From assembly GCA_003219125.1 (NCBI GenBank), contig QHPP01000107.1, positions 1 through 32,405 on the forward strand: a stretch of 32,405 nucleotides of DNA. Direction: 5' to 3'. Below are positions 9,001 through 15,300 of the stretch, in pieces. Every line of letters begins with the position of its first letter. The stretch's first letter is position 1. Origin of the DNA: Verrucomicrobiota bacterium. GTDB taxonomy: Bacteria > Verrucomicrobiota > Verrucomicrobiia > Chthoniobacterales > UBA10450. The notes beneath the pieces are model-generated. The model did no database searches. It was not told the DNA's origin and was given only the letters and a program-made list of their open reading frames with translations. The translations under genes were made by a program, and so were the position numbers.

Positions 9001-10166
9001 GCGGGATGGAGCTGGTTTATAACGAAACTGATCTGCGCCGCTATGTGGAGGCAGCGATTGATCTGGGTAGTGAACGGAGGATAGGCTTCCAGCCTGTCTC
9101 GGCCCACGAGCATCCTGCTCGTCCTTCTGCAAGACGTCACGCTGGAAGCCTGCCGGCCGGGTCAGGCAAGATGCCTGACCTCCGTCCCATTCTCATCGAT
9201 CGCTTTCTCGAAGATGCAATGGAAGTGGATGTGGATTGCATTAGCGACGGCGAAACCACCGTGATCGGCGCGATTATGGAGCACATCGAGCAGGCCGGCA
9301 TTCACAGCGGCGATAGCGCCTGCGTCATTCCTACTTTTTCGTTAACGAAAAACGTGCTAGCGGAAATTTCATCCGCGACCAAGGCGATGGCGCGCGAGTT
9401 AAAGGTGCGGGGCTTGATGAATGTGCAGTTCGCAGTCAAGGGCAAGGACGTTTACGTCCTCGAGGTCAATCCACGCGCCTCGCGCACCGTGCCGTTCGTC
9501 AGTAAGGCCATCGGCGTTCCGCTTGCCAAACTGGCGGCCAAAGTGATGGCGGGAAAAACTTTGCGCGAACTCGGCTTCACCAAAGAGATCGTCCCGAAGC
9601 ATTTTTCGGTGAAGGAAGCGGTCTTCCCCTTCCTGCGCTACCAGGGCCAGGATATTTCCCTCGGACCAGAAATGAAATCCACTGGTGAGGTGATGGGAAT
9701 CGATCATGACCTCGGTCTCGCCTACGCCAAATCGCAGATGGCCGCGCCGCCGCCTCTACCGAAATCTGGCAACGTTTTCGTCAGCGTGCAGGATTCAGAT
9801 AAAACCGCCGTCGTTTCCGTCGTGCGCGAATTCGTTACGCTCGGTTTCGGAATCATCGCCACCAGCGGAACGGCGACCGCGTTGGAGGCGGCGCGGGTGC
9901 CGGTGACCCGGGTGTTCAAGATCCGCGAAGGCCGTCCCAATGTGCTCGACCGGGTGAAAAACGGCGACATCAGTTTTATCATTAACAGTCCAAGTGGGAA
10001 AATTCCGCGCGAAGACGAAATAACCATTCGCAACGCTGCCATCGCACAAAAAATTCCGATCATGACGACATTGCGCGCGGCACAGGCCAGCGTTTACGGG
10101 ATTCGATCGCTGCAAAAAAATAAAGTGCACGTTCGCTCGCTCCAGGAATACAACGCTCAGAGGTAA
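6072..10166 (+). CDS. carB: Carbamoyl-phosphate synthase large chain with two in-frame insertions
   Basis: 1364 residues; CarB is normally about 1070. It makes carbamoyl phosphate from bicarbonate, glutamine-derived ammonia and two ATP, feeding pyrimidine and arginine synthesis. First ATP-grasp half: [17 protein letters not shown], residues about 7-400. Second half: [18 protein letters not shown] from about 813. The C-terminal MGS-like allosteric domain starts near residue 1233 ([10 protein letters not shown]). Two stretches do not belong to CarB. Residues about 480-739 are a REP-associated Y1 transposase in the oligomerisation domain, between [10 protein letters not shown] and [14 protein letters not shown]. 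Residues about 1002-1037 are a 36-residue palindromic-element peptide between LGSER and PILIDRF. Subtracting both (260 + 36 codons) leaves about 1068 residues, and the frame is intact throughout. CarB signature segments around both sites look undamaged. No carA is in the window. Confidence 0.95.
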   Translation: MPRNNELKKILLIGSGPIVIGQGCEFDYSGVQACKALREEGYRVVLVNSNPATIMTDPEFADRTYIEPITAEVIEAIMEREKPDAILPTMGGQTALNAAMELNRNGALARHNVKLIGANAQAIAKGEDRQLFKEAMLRIGLDVPRSGIAHWAEDADKIADAIGSFPLIIRPAFTLGGSGGGIAYNREELAEIAGRGLAISPVNEVLIEQSLVGWKEFEMEVMRDRADNCVVVCSIENFDPMGIHTGDSITVAPVQTLTDKEFQMMRDAAFAVIREIGVETGGSNIQFAVNPENGRMVVIEMNPRVSRSSALASKATGFPIAKIAAKLAVGYTLDEIKNDITRETPASFEPTIDYCVVKVPRFTFEKFPQADPTLTTQMKSVGEAMAIGRTFKEALQKALRSLEIKRFGLIGDGNEKEVDAETLRLKLAVPNAERIFYIGQAFESGMSVEEIFELTKIDRWFLRNVQQIVEEARRLGCTDRKSGFQPDSADGLLDRRNRAGQTGSLSSESVKLAEVQFRGFDERGTLEMKQGHLPPWEQAGATYFVTFRLADSVAENILAAWREERAQWLKFHPPPWDWKTAREYTRRFEEEREQWLDQGQGSCLLRQPKAAQIVSEALRHFDRERYLLDAYVVMPNHVHVLVKPVGSHSIADILHSWKSFTANAINRELDREGTVWMREAFDTIVRDVAHLNACRDYIAQNPDKAALLPGQFILERRDILVANGQAGSLPAESGLKPDFQREPVLRAKKMGFSDRQLAIATAATENAIRSRRIAEKITPTYRLVDTCAAEFEAYTPYYYSTYGSENERRESGKRKIMILGGGPNRIGQGIEFDYCCVHAAFALRELGFETIMVNSNPETVSTDYDTSDKLYFEPLTLEDVLNIYDQERPEGVVVQFGGQTPLNLADGLKAAGVPILGTQPESIEMAEDRQLFAVMLDKLDLRQTPNGSAVSMEEAVAIANRVGYPVLVRPSFVLGGRGMELVYNETDLRRYVEAAIDLGSERRIGFQPVSAHEHPARPSARRHAGSLPAGSGKMPDLRPILIDRFLEDAMEVDVDCISDGETTVIGAIMEHIEQAGIHSGDSACVIPTFSLTKNVLAEISSATKAMARELKVRGLMNVQFAVKGKDVYVLEVNPRASRTVPFVSKAIGVPLAKLAAKVMAGKTLRELGFTKEIVPKHFSVKEAVFPFLRYQGQDISLGPEMKSTGEVMGIDHDLGLAYAKSQMAAPPPLPKSGNVFVSVQDSDKTAVVSVVREFVTLGFGIIATSGTATALEAARVPVTRVFKIREGRPNVLDRVKNGDISFIINSPSGKIPREDEITIRNAAIAQKIPIMTTLRAAQASVYGIRSLQKNKVHVRSLQEYNAQR
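7514..7613. repeat. Four-hairpin REP-like unit, left end of the RAYT element
   Basis: Hairpins of 19 nt each: GTCAGGCT-TCC-AGCCTGAC (7514-7532), GACGGTCT-TCT-AGACCGTC (7539-7557), GACAAACT-GGC-AGCTTGTC (7570-7588) and GTCAGTCA-AGC-TGGCTGAG (7595-7613, imperfect). Gaps are 6, 12 and 6 nt. The stems differ in sequence but pair internally. Confidence 0.88.
8242..8285. repeat. Two-hairpin half unit, right end of the RAYT element
   Basis: GGCAAGCT-GGA-AGCTTGCC (8242-8260) and GTCAGGCT-TGA-AGCCTGAC (8267-8285), separated by 6 nt, equal the second half of the four-hairpin unit. The last hairpin is the mirror partner of the first hairpin at 7514. Confidence 0.88.
9075..9182. repeat. Non-autonomous palindromic element inserted in frame in the second ATP-grasp half of carB
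   Basis: About 108 nt (36 codons) with imperfect inverted-repeat ends. It contains GATAGGCT-TCC-AGCCTGTC (9080-9098), CACGAGCA-TCC-TGCTCGTC (9105-9123), GTCACGCT-GGA-AGCCTGCC (9136-9154, imperfect) and GTCAGGCA-AGA-TGCCTGAC (9161-9179). Gaps of 6, 12 and 6 nt are identical to the unit at 7514-7613. No transposase is present. It is translated in the same frame as the RAYT-element copy (GFQPVSA, then GSLPAGSG after 13 residues). Confidence 0.87.
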
Positions 10167-10172
10167 AGAAGG

Positions 10173-10215
10173 TTCCAACTTGCTTTGGTTTGATTTCGCA
10201 AGTTTGGAAACTTGC
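10173..10215. repeat. Mutually exclusive hairpins between carB and the cyclophilin gene
   Basis: TTCCAACTTGC (10173-10183) can pair with GCAAGTTTGGAA (10198-10209). Alternatively GCAAGTTT (10198-10205) pairs with AAACTTGC (10208-10215). The repeat ends 13 nt before the cyclophilin ATG. It resembles the other hairpin repeats of the window; an attenuation role is possible but not shown. Confidence 0.5.
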
Positions 10216-10228
10216 GCCACTTTTCAGC

Positions 10229-10828
10229 ATGAAATCGATCTTGATTAATTTGCTCGCTGCCGCACTTGTGGTCGCGTGGGCTAACGCCGAAGAAAAGAAA
10301 CCGATGAACGCAACAGACGAAGTGGCAGTGATTAAAACCAGCGAGGGCGAAATGATCGCCGAATTCTGGCCGGACGTGGCGCCGAACACGGTCGAGAATT
10401 TCAAGAAACTGGCGCGCTCTGGATTTTACGATGGCACAGCGTTTCACCGCATTGTCAAAGGTTTCATGATCCAGGGGGGCGATCCGTTGACCAAAGATCC
10501 GGCAAAAGAGAGTCGCTACGGAACTGGCGATCCTGGCTACAAAATCAAAGCGGAATTTAACGATCGCAGCCATGAGCGAGGTGTTCTTTCCATGGCCCGT
10601 TCGAGCGATCCCGACTCCGCCGGCAGCCAATTTTTCATCTGCCTTGCGAATGTGAGCCGGCTCGATCATCAGTACACCACATTCGGGAAGCTCATAAAGG
10701 GGGACGATGTCCTGGGAAAGATCGGCGACATCGAAGTGACCACGAGTGACAGCGGTGAGCGGAGCAAGCCGACTAAACGCGTGACGGTGGAAAGCATCAA
10801 GATCGTGCCAGCTGATTCGGTGAAATAG
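10229..10828 (+). CDS. Peptidyl-prolyl cis-trans isomerase, cyclophilin type, exported
   Basis: 199 residues from ATG 10229; a start further upstream would place non-signal residues and the hairpin repeat in the protein. The N-terminus MKSILINLLAAALVVAWANA is a signal peptide, so the enzyme acts in the periplasm and isomerises X-Pro bonds during folding. Cyclophilin core motifs are present: AFHRIVKGFMIQGGDP (catalytic Arg and the Phe/Met pocket) and SAGSQFFICL. The substrate loop KESRYGTGDPGYKIKAEF is typical of bacterial single-domain forms. Length is normal. It follows carB by about 60 nt; co-transcription is possible. Confidence 0.92.
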   Translation: MKSILINLLAAALVVAWANAEEKKPMNATDEVAVIKTSEGEMIAEFWPDVAPNTVENFKKLARSGFYDGTAFHRIVKGFMIQGGDPLTKDPAKESRYGTGDPGYKIKAEFNDRSHERGVLSMARSSDPDSAGSQFFICLANVSRLDHQYTTFGKLIKGDDVLGKIGDIEVTTSDSGERSKPTKRVTVESIKIVPADSVK

Positions 10829-10934
10829 GTGGATCGGGCGCTCCGTCGCGCGATGTTAGCCTGCGTCGTAGACCCATTATTTTGATCGCTTCGCGATATC
10901 GTATTTAACATCGCCCACGGAGCGGCCGATCCAC
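10829..10934. repeat. Long imperfect inverted repeat abutting the aguB start codon
   Basis: The left arm (10829-10858) begins GTGGATCGGGCGCTCCGT and the right arm (10906-10934) ends GGAGCGGCCGATCCAC; about 26 of 30 positions pair. The left arm starts right after the cyclophilin stop and the right arm ends one base before the aguB ATG (10936). The GGAG at 10919-10922 is inside the right arm. It could be a MITE-like element, a bidirectional terminator, or both. Confidence 0.75.
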
Positions 10935-10935
10935 C

Positions 10936-11823
10936 ATGCCAAATCCAGAGAAAACGAAGGTTGCGCTGGTGCAGATGCGCTGTGGTCCGAAGCCGGCGGC
11001 GAACCTGGCCCATGCGCTCGAATTGATTGGCGACGCCGCCAAAAACGGCGCACAAATCGTCTGTTTGCCGGAATTATTTCGCTCGCAGTATTTTTGCCAA
11101 TCCGAGAACCACGACAACTTCTCGTTAGCCGAAACGATTCCCGGCCCTTCGACCGAAGCGCTGACAAAACTTGCGCGGGAAAAATCCGTTATCATTGTGG
11201 CGTCGCTTTTCGAAAAGCGCGCGGCCGGGGTTTTTCACAATACCGCAGTAATGATCGATGCCGACGGCAACATCCTCGGAAAATATCGCAAGATGCACAT
11301 CCCGGATGATCCGTCTTACTACGAAAAATTTTATTTTACCCCGGGCGATCTCGGCTTTCAGAGTTGGAAAACGACAGCCGGCAATCTCGGCGTCTGCATT
11401 TGCTGGGACCAATGGTATCCGGAAGCGGCGCGACTCACGGCGTTGCGCGGAGCGGAAATTATTTTCTATCCGACGGCGATTGGCTGGCACCCAAGCGAGA
11501 AGGAAAAATATGGTGACGCTCAATTTTCCGCCTGGCAGACGATGCAGCGCAGCCACGCCATCGCTAATGGTTGCTTTGTCGCCGCGGCAAATCGTGTGGG
11601 CCATGAAGCGCCAGCTGGGGGCGATGGCATCGAGTTTTGGGGACAAAGTTTTATCTGCGCGCCCAGTGGCGAAATTCTGGCCCAAGGATCCGTCGATCGC
11701 GAAGAAATTGTCACAGCCGAAATCGATTGGTCGCGTGTGAACGAGCATCGTACGCACTGGCCATTTCTGCGCGATCGCCGCGTCGATGCTTATGCCGGAC
11801 TTGAGCGGCGCATGCTCGATTGA
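10936..11823 (+). CDS. aguB: N-carbamoylputrescine amidase-like nitrilase-family enzyme
   Basis: 295 residues. The nitrilase-superfamily triad is clear: Glu46 (CLPELF), Lys119 (KYRKMHIPDD) and Cys156 (GVCICWDQWYPE). The segments PELFRSQYFCQ, KMHIPDDPSYYEKFYFTPGD and the C-terminal HRTHWPFLRDRR match plant and bacterial N-carbamoylputrescine amidases, which convert N-carbamoylputrescine to putrescine, CO2 and ammonia in the cytosol. Its usual partner, agmatine deiminase AguA, is not next to it; the arginine dihydrolase-like gene at 18.2 kb is a different relative. The start lies directly behind a long inverted repeat that includes its likely ribosome binding site. Confidence 0.88.
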   Translation: MPNPEKTKVALVQMRCGPKPAANLAHALELIGDAAKNGAQIVCLPELFRSQYFCQSENHDNFSLAETIPGPSTEALTKLAREKSVIIVASLFEKRAAGVFHNTAVMIDADGNILGKYRKMHIPDDPSYYEKFYFTPGDLGFQSWKTTAGNLGVCICWDQWYPEAARLTALRGAEIIFYPTAIGWHPSEKEKYGDAQFSAWQTMQRSHAIANGCFVAAANRVGHEAPAGGDGIEFWGQSFICAPSGEILAQGSVDREEIVTAEIDWSRVNEHRTHWPFLRDRRVDAYAGLERRMLD

Positions 11824-11861
11824 GAATTTTATTTTCGCGCGAATCACCATACCGTTGCGGC

Positions 11862-12371
11862 ATGAAAAGAATCTTTTTTTTAATGATAACGTTCTTGGCG
11901 TTGATCGCGTTCGCGCACGCGCAAGATGTAACGAGAGCAAATGCGAAGTTAGAGTCGAAGTCCGGCAGTCAGGTCACCGGCACAGTCACCTTCACGAAAA
12001 CGGGCGATGAAGTTCGCGTTGTCGCGGATATTCAGGGACTGAAACCCGGCAAACACGGATTTCACATTCACGAGAAAGGCGATTGCTCCGCAGCGGACGC
12101 GGCATCAGCTGGCGGACATTTCAATCCGACACACCAGCACCACGGCGGTCCGTCGGCGCCGGAACATCACACCGGCGATCTGGGCAACATCGATGCCGAC
12201 GCGACCGGTAAAGTGCATCTCGATTTGAAAGGCAAGATGTCCCTTAATGGCCCCGACTCGATCATTGGCAAATCAGTTGTGGTGCACGAAAAGGAAGATG
12301 ATTTAAAAACCGACCCGGCTGGAAATTCCGGGGCGCGCGTGGCGTGTGGAGTGATCAACGCTGGCGATTAA
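11862..12371 (+). CDS. sodC: Cu/Zn superoxide dismutase, exported
   Basis: 169 residues from ATG 11862, chosen because the signal peptide (MKRIFFLMITFLALIAFAHA) starts there; an earlier TTG would overlap the end of aguB. The enzyme dismutates superoxide in the periplasm. Metal ligands are visible: HGFHIHEKGDC (two Cu His plus the disulfide Cys), GGHFNP (bridging His), the HHTGDLGN zinc loop with His and Asp, and VVVHEKEDD (fourth Cu His). The second disulfide Cys is in ARVACGVI. The zinc loop is His-rich (THQHHGG). Length and order are normal. Confidence 0.95.
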   Translation: MKRIFFLMITFLALIAFAHAQDVTRANAKLESKSGSQVTGTVTFTKTGDEVRVVADIQGLKPGKHGFHIHEKGDCSAADAASAGGHFNPTHQHHGGPSAPEHHTGDLGNIDADATGKVHLDLKGKMSLNGPDSIIGKSVVVHEKEDDLKTDPAGNSGARVACGVINAGD

Positions 12372-12451
12372 AATTTCCTCGCGCAAGATCGACAATCACA
12401 AGCGCTTGCCGCGCTGGTGAACCTCGCGGCGGCGCCGTTGTCTAACTAATC

Positions 12452-12603
12452 AGTTCTTTGTTGGTGCTGAGTGGCGCGGCGAGTGCCGGCCAGCGGGGGA
12501 ACCAACAACCGCGCAGGCGGTTCGGGGCGCATGACGCTGCGGCGTCAGGAGCACTTGGTGGCTCTAGCCCGACAGCTAACCTCGCAAGCGAACACTGAGA
12601 GCA
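12452..12603 (+). ncRNA. c-di-AMP riboswitch (ydaO/yuaA leader)
   Basis: Hallmarks of the ydaO/yuaA class occur in order: GTGCTGAGT (12464-12472), CGGGGGAACCAAC (about 12494-12506), GGGGCGCATGACG (from 12524), and the highly conserved GCCCGACAGCTAACCTCGC (12567-12585) followed by AAGCG. P1 can form between TGTT(GG)TGCT (12459-12468) and AGCGAACA (12587-12594). An internal stem TGACGC-TGCG-GCGTCA (12532-12547) fits a variable peripheral helix. Recognition is from memory of the consensus, not a covariance search. The downstream gene is an SPFH membrane protein. Confidence 0.86.
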
Positions 12604-12640
12604 AGGAGCGATTCCCCAGTCTCGCAGAAGTCCAGCCTTC

Positions 12641-12681
12641 CCGCAGAAGTGCGGACCTTGAGCCGTTAGGCTCGAAAGGAG
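12641..12681 (+). promoter_or_regulatory. Putative expression platform: two small hairpins and ribosome binding site
   Basis: Downstream of the riboswitch lie CCGCA-GAAG-TGCGG (12641-12654) and GAGCC-GTTA-GGCTC (12660-12673). The second hairpin ends just before AAAGGAG (12675-12681), a good ribosome binding site 6 nt from the ATG at 12688. There is no long T-run, so control of translation rather than of termination is the simpler guess. Confidence 0.45.
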
Positions 12682-12687
12682 AAGAAC

Positions 12688-13995
12688 ATGAGCACTGTCA
12701 AAAAATTGGCGGTGTTTGTGGTGATGGTATCGGTCGCGATTGCGGCCGAGAGGGCTTGGTTAAACGCGGTGCAACCGCAGATCGCAACGCAAGTGGCGAT
12801 CGGGCAGTTGGAGGGAAACAATAACGCATTCCGCCAATTGCGTTTGTTCGAAACCTACAAAGGCATCGCGGATGTGGTGGTCGTGATCATCGCGGTTGCG
12901 ATTGCGTGGTGGCTCGTTAGGCAACCGCGCCGGAGTGCGCGACGCGATTGGCCGCAGCTCATTCTCGTAAGCACGATGTCGATCTTCGCTTTGACCGGCT
13001 GCATTCGTTCGTACGATCGGCCGGAATACGCCGAGATCGATACATCGGAAACGGGGTTCCTCATTCCGCTTGAAGGCAACACCGGCACGCAGGCGCGATT
13101 TCAATCGGAGGAGTATCTGCGGGAATTGAAGGTCGCGGCGAAACGCGTGCAAATCACGCACCGCTGGTCGCAGGAAGGGCGATTGCCTAACAGCGGTCGC
13201 TGGATTGGAACGGTGCGGTTAATCAAAGTGAATCGTTCGCCGATTACACGCGAATGGACCGCGGAAGCGACTACCGGCACCACAGCGAAAAACCAGGCGA
13301 TCTGGATCGAAAGCTCCGACAGCATCGGATTCTCGATGGGATTTACCTGTACAGCGTTCATTCCGGAAGAACAAGCCGCGAAGTTCCTCTATTGGTATCC
13401 GAGCGGTTCCCTCGCCGATGTGATGGACAGCGAGGTGCGTGGCCGGATTCAACAGGTCGCGGCTGAGATCGCGGCGAAATATCCGCTGGATGTTCTGCGC
13501 GCGAAGAAACAGGAAATCTCCGACGCGGTGAAACGCGACATCACGGAGTTTTTCGCGCAACGCGGCGTGGTCATCACCACCATCGGAATGTTCGGCGGAA
13601 TGACGTACGAGAACGGCGAAATCCAGAAAGCGATCGACAACACCGTGATCGCGCAGCAGCTCAAGGTCGTGAACGAGGCGAAATGGGAGGCGCAACAGCG
13701 TGAAAACGATCGCGTGACGCTTGAGGCGAATGCGATTGCCGAACGCGCGCGACGCATCGCCGCCGGTGAAGCCGACGCGAAGAAAATCGGCGTGGCGGCT
13801 GAAGCGCAGGCCATTCGCGACGTGAACAAGGCTCTCGCCGAAGCGCCACAAAATCCTTTGCTGTATCAATTGCGCTCCCTCGAAGTGGAGCGAGCCCGAG
13901 TCGAGAGATGGAACGGCCAATATCCTGGTTATCTGCTGCAAACGGGAGCGTCTTCGCCCAATCTGATGCTGCAATTACCCGGCGCCGTGCATTGA
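12688..13995 (+). CDS. SPFH/Band 7 (stomatin/prohibitin-like) membrane protein under a c-di-AMP riboswitch
   Basis: 435 residues. Hydrophobic segments lie at about 6-20, 60-77 (ADVVVVIIAVAIAWWLV) and 91-104, the last ending in FALTGC105, which looks like a lipobox but lies far from the N-terminus. An SPFH domain follows (about 115-300; DTSETGFLIPLEGNTGTQ near its start, VRGRIQQVAAEIAAKYPLD and FAQRGVVITTIGMFGG near its end). An Ala/Glu/Arg-rich coiled coil (about 325-395) comes next. SPFH proteins form large membrane-associated assemblies involved in protease control or membrane organisation. ATG follows AAAGGAG by 6 nt. The upstream c-di-AMP riboswitch suggests a link to osmotic, potassium or cell-wall stress; that is inference. 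Confidence 0.82.
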   Translation: MSTVKKLAVFVVMVSVAIAAERAWLNAVQPQIATQVAIGQLEGNNNAFRQLRLFETYKGIADVVVVIIAVAIAWWLVRQPRRSARRDWPQLILVSTMSIFALTGCIRSYDRPEYAEIDTSETGFLIPLEGNTGTQARFQSEEYLRELKVAAKRVQITHRWSQEGRLPNSGRWIGTVRLIKVNRSPITREWTAEATTGTTAKNQAIWIESSDSIGFSMGFTCTAFIPEEQAAKFLYWYPSGSLADVMDSEVRGRIQQVAAEIAAKYPLDVLRAKKQEISDAVKRDITEFFAQRGVVITTIGMFGGMTYENGEIQKAIDNTVIAQQLKVVNEAKWEAQQRENDRVTLEANAIAERARRIAAGEADAKKIGVAAEAQAIRDVNKALAEAPQNPLLYQLRSLEVERARVERWNGQYPGYLLQTGASSPNLMLQLPGAVH

Positions 13996-14009
13996 GGTTG
14001 CGTGCGCGC

Positions 14010-14108
14010 GCGCCGTCATCCCGAGCGAAAGTCGAGGGATCCCGAAGAAGTTACCTTAAAACTTCCGCAACAGGATTCCTCGGCTTTCGCTCCGGGATGG
14101 CACGGCGC
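14010..14108. repeat. Palindromic element with GTCATCC ends (copy 2)
   Basis: The ends GCGCGCCGTCATCCCG and the complement of GCGCCGTGCCATCCCG face each other. The inner string GAGCGAAAGTCGAGGGATCC pairs with GGATTCCTCGGCTTTCGCTC. The middle AAGTTACCTTAAA matches the middle of copy 1. It separates the SPFH gene from the exoribonuclease gene. Confidence 0.78.
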
Positions 14109-14159
14109 CGCAGTCACAATAATTGCAAATGCCGCCTGCGCCGCGCTAACTTGATCTTG

Positions 14160-15206
14160 ATGACGTCGGAGCTCCTCACCATTAGCGAAGTTCGCCGACG
14201 CACGCAGAACGGGTTTCTGACGGCCCGCGTCCATGCGCAAGTCGAGAGCGCAGCAGCCCGAGCGACACGCGAAGGCAAACCTTACTGCGAAATCAGCATT
14301 GCCGATGCGTGCGATCGAATGATGCTGCGGGTTTGGGATAATCATCCCGACTACAAGTCCTGTAGTGCATTGCAGGATGGCGATTTCATCGAAATCGACG
14401 GTGAATTTGCCCAGCACCAGCAGTTCGGACTGGAAGCGAAAAGCTGGAAATCTCGCAGCCTTACCTCGGATGAGATTGCAAATCTTCTCGCCGGGCCACC
14501 CGAACTGCGAGCCAAGCAATCGAGCGATTCCGCTTTCATTATTCAAGCGGTGGCGGCAATTTCTGATCCGCGTTTGCGCGGAATTTGCGAATTATTTCTG
14601 AAGGACTTTGGTGAACGCTTTCGTCGCACCGCCGCGGCGCGAAATTATCATCATGCCCGCCGCGGTGGATTGGTTGAGCACACCGCGCAAATGATGCGGG
14701 TGGCGCTGGCCCTCTGCCCGCTCTATCCGCAACTGAATCTCGATCTTCTCCTGGCCGGAATTCTTTTCCACGATTCAGGAAAACTTTGGGAAAATCATCT
14801 GCCGGAAGACGGGTTCACCATGGGATTCGATGAGCGCGGCGAATTGATGGGGCACATCTCGATCGGGCTCGAGCTGGTCAATTCTCTCTGGAGGAAATTG
14901 CAGGCGGAGGAAAACGGGCGGGCTTGGGAAAATCTGGTGCCACCATCGGAAGATTGCCGGCTGCATTTACTGCACCTGATCGCGTCGCATCATGGCGACA
15001 TGCAATTCGGCTCGCCAGTTTATCCGAAAACACCGGAAGCGATGACGCTGCATTACATCGATAATCTGGACGCGCGATTGGAGATGTTCGCCGCGGGCTA
15101 TTTAACGGCGAAACCAATTGCCGAGCGTATCTTCGATCGGGTGCGGCCGTTACCGGGGAATCTGGTGAAGTCGCTGGAGAAGTTTGTAACCGCTTCCAGC
15201 GGATGA
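14160..15206 (+). CDS. YhaM-like 3'-5' exoribonuclease (OB-fold plus HD domain)
   Basis: 348 residues from ATG 14160; the longer frame upstream runs through the SPFH gene and repeat copy 2 and is rejected. The N-terminal part (to about 110) has the nucleic-acid OB-fold pattern (GFLTARVHAQVESAAARATREGKPYCEI..., read here in short pieces: GFLTARVHAQ, KPYCEISIAD, LQDGDFIEIDGEF). The HD phosphohydrolase domain follows: HHARRGGLVEHTAQM (from His164), ILFHDSGKL (His204-Asp205) and LIASHHGDMQFGSP. This is the arrangement of YhaM/CBF1-type exonucleases, which trim RNA or single-stranded DNA in the cytosol with a divalent metal. Length is close to the family's. Confidence 0.85.
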   Translation: MTSELLTISEVRRRTQNGFLTARVHAQVESAAARATREGKPYCEISIADACDRMMLRVWDNHPDYKSCSALQDGDFIEIDGEFAQHQQFGLEAKSWKSRSLTSDEIANLLAGPPELRAKQSSDSAFIIQAVAAISDPRLRGICELFLKDFGERFRRTAAARNYHHARRGGLVEHTAQMMRVALALCPLYPQLNLDLLLAGILFHDSGKLWENHLPEDGFTMGFDERGELMGHISIGLELVNSLWRKLQAEENGRAWENLVPPSEDCRLHLLHLIASHHGDMQFGSPVYPKTPEAMTLHYIDNLDARLEMFAAGYLTAKPIAERIFDRVRPLPGNLVKSLEKFVTASSG

Positions 15207-15300
15207 GCGGGCACAGGCGTCTCGCCTGGTCTGCGTTGATTAACCGGCAGGCGAGACGCCCGCCTGCCCCCCAGGCAAGGATGCCTGCGCCCCTGTTCTT
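15205..15300. repeat. Hairpin-array repeat overlapping the 3' end of the methyltransferase gene
   Basis: Hairpins: CACAGGCG-TCT-CGCCTGGT (15212-15230, six pairs), GGCAGGCG-AGA-CGCCCGCC (15246-15264, one mismatch) and CAGGCA-AGGA-TGCCTG (15272-15287). Same architecture as the carB copies, with altered spacing. On the minus strand it supplies the last codons of the methyltransferase gene. Confidence 0.72.

Noticed and set aside
10936-11823. Beta-ureidopropionase or a plain nitrilase instead of AguB
   Set aside because: The triad alone would not decide, but KMHIPDDPSYYEKFYF and HRTHWPFLRDRR fit N-carbamoylputrescine amidases better.
13908-14159. Longer N-terminus of the HD exoribonuclease
   Set aside because: It runs through the end of the SPFH gene and a palindromic repeat; the conserved fold starts at 14160.
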